Source: Plectrocnemia conspersa | Lineage: Eukaryota > Arthropoda > Insecta > Trichoptera > Polycentropodidae | Direction: 5' to 3' | Assembly (NCBI GenBank): GCA_009617715.1 | Contig: VTFK01000018.1 | Location: forward strand, 1,300,302 to 1,364,301 | Length of the DNA stretch: 64,000 nucleotides | Shown here: positions 60,922-64,000 of the stretch, one piece after another | How the letters are laid out: each line of letters opens with the position of its first letter | Numbering within the stretch: the stretch's first letter is position 1 | Notes under the pieces: model-generated | Database searches by the model: none | What the model saw: the letters and a program-made list of their open reading frames with translations, nothing else | What the model was told of the DNA's origin: nothing | Position numbers and translations under genes: made by a program

Positions 60922-61060
60922 CAGTAGACCCCCCAATAACACGGTAAATTTGGATGCCTATTATTTAATATTACGTATTACAAAAAAAAAATTTTGTTCC
61001 CCAACTACACGCTCCCAGATAACACGTCCGCAATTTACCGTGTTATTGAGGTGTCTACTG
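60922..61060. mobile_element. pogo/Tigger-like MITE
   Basis: 139 bp with ends CAGTAGACCCCCCAATAACA and, from the right, CAGTAGACACCTCAATAACA (18 of 20), the match continuing through CGGTAAATT on both sides. CAGTAGA-CCTC-TAACACGG ends are typical of pogo/Tigger elements. TA follows the right end; the left flank is TGA, so one target TA appears mutated. No coding capacity. Confidence 0.75.
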
Positions 61061-64000
61061 TATTAAATATTAAAATATTTTATCGTTTAATATTTGATAT
61101 TCAAAAACCAAACCGAATTATCTTATAGAGTAGACAAAAGTTACTGTTCTATTTAAAAAAAAAACTTTCTTAGAGTTAAATTTTGAAAATAAAAACTTTT
61201 ATAAAAATCAAGTTCTATATATTTTATTTTTAATCTGATCAGTTAAATCAGCTCTTGCCGCAATTCTATTCTGAGACTAAAATTTGTATTGAAAAGTCTC
61301 GATACTTCCTGGACACACTATTTATATTGCCTTAATTATACATTCATAGATATGAATTTAACCAAAATATCTTTGCAAATGTGTAATTTTTATAAATTAA
61401 TTTATATTAAAAACAATTTTCATATCAATTAGTTATTTAGAATATTTATGTTCTCGATTCGAATAGCTTAAATTTCCTTGAGCACTTATATGTGTGACTG
61501 TAGTAGTCACCTGGATGGAGGTCAGTAATTTTATTTGACGGTTCGTCTCTTAAGATATGCTTATGTAACTTATGTTAGTATCTTAATTGTTATACAAATT
61601 TTATGTCTTAAAATTAGTGAGGCAATAATTATGAACTATTATTATACTATTTATGACAATATTAAAGCACTCATTCAGGTTTACGCTTTTTGCTTAATAA
61701 CAAATCAATAATTAGTCAAGCAACGCAGGACAATCCCGCGCTGACGAAGCCGCGCCGTCATAGCCGCGCAAAGCCAAAACAAAATTAATTTTATAACATG
61801 GTTTTTATTTAATAATAATTACAAATATATATAGGAAAAGGGAGGCGTCTCGCTATCGCTCACGCTGACTTTCGCTGTAGAACCAAACAACCTAACCTTT
61901 TTTTAATGATATTGTATTGATTTATTTTCATTTCGGTATATTTTGTAACTGTCCAGCATCATCAAATCTATGGCTAACTGTTCAAAAAGCGAATCACTAG
62001 TGATAGAGCTGTCCACAAAACAAAATAATTAGAATTAAAAAAATCATTTTCTTTCATTTTATTCAATTTTTGGCTTTGTCGAGTCCCCATGTATGGCAAT
62101 ATTATATATAAAATAAAATAAAATACAATTCACACGTGAATACTTGTAGTACACCATAATATATTGCACTCTAATATAAAATATCTAATTTATTTTTAGT
62201 AAATTACTTACTTTTGTATAGAAATTACTTATTTACCATTCTCATTACAATATACAAGAGATGTTTCTAAAAATCTTTATACTTTTTTATAAAATTTTCA
62301 ATATATTTTCGAGAAAATTGAAATGTATATGTATGTTACAGTGAGTCTCTATCTAAAGATCTATAAACATACATATGTTTGTATTATATTATAGATCCTA
62401 CGCTTCAGGAAACTTTCGTATCAAGGCTTATCATCCCAAATCTAAAATATTTCTGTCTTAATTTAATAAAGCACTGTTTGCCACAAAAACTCGCATGCGT
62501 TTTCATATTTTTAATTTTTAATATGATGGCAAATCTACTTATACAAACAGTTATTTAAACGAATTACATATGTTCAAATCCAATATTTAACCAAGCGTCG
62601 TTCGCCTGCAACGCATTTAACTGAAATTTTGCAAACCACTGACATGGTGGAATTAAACTTTAAGCACTCGTTTTGTTCCTCAGTCATTTACGCTTTGTGC
62701 GATTTGAAATTTTACTGAGCTTCTCGACAGAAGTTTTGTTCGTTTCGAAACTTTTAAAGCTAACACCTATTAATAAGTTATTTTAATATAATACGTATAC
62801 ACTAATTTCTGATGAAAAGAAATGTACTCTCCTATAATACGTTAATGTTAAGCGATGTATCAAAAGGTGTTAACATGATTCACGCGTGTAATCTATCATC
62901 TGGCGGAATACTCCATCAATCTTAATAAAGCCATACATACACACACATGACGTGTTATATTGCTTATTGGCTTAATATAAAACTTGTATTTATACCTAAC
63001 GTTATATGTGACATAAGACTGTAATAAAAAATCTTTTAATTAACAATCCTCAAAATGCGTTAAGAAATTTTATTTATTTTTTGTAATAGCGTATGTTATT
63101 AATTTTTGTGAGAATATACACACCCTTATTGTGACATAAAAACAGTAATTTATACATACCCTTATCACAAAATGTATACAACAAGGGATTACTTCTATTA
63201 TATTAATAACATGTCTAAATAACATGTTTATGTATCGGCGTGGAGTACCAACGTTCATAACAAAGCCTCAATAATCTGATTAACGTTTCGCGGTAGACCG
63301 GTTTCGGTTTTCGTACACCGCACGAGTACGCAGAAAAATAATTAAAGATCGGGAAAAGCGATCAGGAAATTATTGGATTTGCTGACAACGCCGAGGGTGA
63401 ATGAATCCACAAGAGGAAATAACGAATGTCAGTATCGCGATGGGATGATTTTTACCTAGTGACCATAATCATGTATTACAGCGCTTCCAAATTATAATAA
63501 TAGTTCTTAGGAGATATCACAATAATTGTCATATTAATAATTTTGTTGAAATAGTAGTAGTATAATCTTCAGGGGTTCTTGTTTGGATCTACACTAATTC
63601 GCATTCGATTTATTAACATCTTGAATTATCAGTGGTTACAAAATTTTTTAAATGGCTAGCCATTTTTTAAATACAAAGTTTTATTTATTTTAGAGTGTAA
63701 AGTGTGCCGTTAAGGATCATCTGTAAATGATGCCATACAGTGAAGTTATACTATTGGCTGATCTTCTATATTAAATAATTAAATTAAAACATAATGAATG
63801 TAAAGTTAAAAAAAAAACAATAGAAACTCTTAAATTAAATCAGATAAAAGTAATCTTAAATATTCAAAATATTTGCTCATAATTTTCTGCATATCAGTTT
63901 AATAAATTAGTTACAAATTAATTTCATTCAGTTTTTGCAAAGAAGAGTTAGCTTAAAAATTGCTATCCTTTCTACTAAATTTAATGAATAGATTTGAGGT
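61061..64000. other. Intron to window end
   Basis: Mostly AT-rich. GC-richer patches at 61730-61890 (cgcgctgacgaagccgcgcc) and 63250-63460 (taacgtttcgcggtagaccg) are unassigned. No Fas1 exon was recognised before the end of the window. Confidence 0.4.

Overview
The window is AT-rich nuclear DNA of an arthropod, most probably an insect. The evidence is split genes with GT-AG introns, a mix of transposon families typical of insects (piggyBac, hAT, Tc1/mariner, Jockey, an RTE-type LINE and a tRNA-derived SINE), and three animal genes. I cannot name the order. Codon use and base composition allow a beetle, moth, fly or hemipteran, and no species-diagnostic sequence was recognised.

Three genes lie on the + strand. 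(1) 1805-9309 holds the downstream six exons of tropomodulin (tmod), the actin pointed-end cap; the start of the gene lies left of the window. All splice phases agree, and the tail is read through two extra exons. (2) 14958-17771 is a complete seven-exon Psmd5 (26S proteasome assembly chaperone S5b), 483 residues. (3) 20907-21032 is the first coding exon (signal peptide plus mature N-terminus) of what looks like Fasciclin-1. No further exon of it is visible before the window ends, so 21033-64000 is best read as one first intron of more than 42 kb.

The rest is non-coding DNA rich in old mobile elements. A decayed piggyBac with both TTAA ends is at 34960-37916. TTAA-bounded miniature elements are at 971-1245, 8604-8956, 9838-9948 and 10459-10539. 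A hAT relic with a perfect 8-bp target duplication is at 48318-49427, and an internally deleted Tc1/mariner is at 2958-3492. A Jockey-like LINE fragment (37930-39105) abuts the piggyBac, and an RTE-like LINE fragment is at 50895-51480. A pogo/Tigger-like MITE is at 60922-61060. Two SINE copies and one SINE tail share a 3' region. At least two other short dispersed repeat families recur.

The long presumed Fas1 intron also contains islands that are clearly richer in G+C and in TAATTA-type motifs than their surroundings (near 24.05, 27.3, 28.75, 31.95, 39.3, 45.05, 52.25, 53.6, 59.4 and 63.25 kb). These are candidate cis-regulatory modules. The two most unusual structures are a 64-bp near-perfect palindrome (41937-42000) and a tandem pair of GTAA-loop hairpins with almost identical stems (56903-56982). 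I found no CRISPR array, operon or clearly novel multi-gene system.
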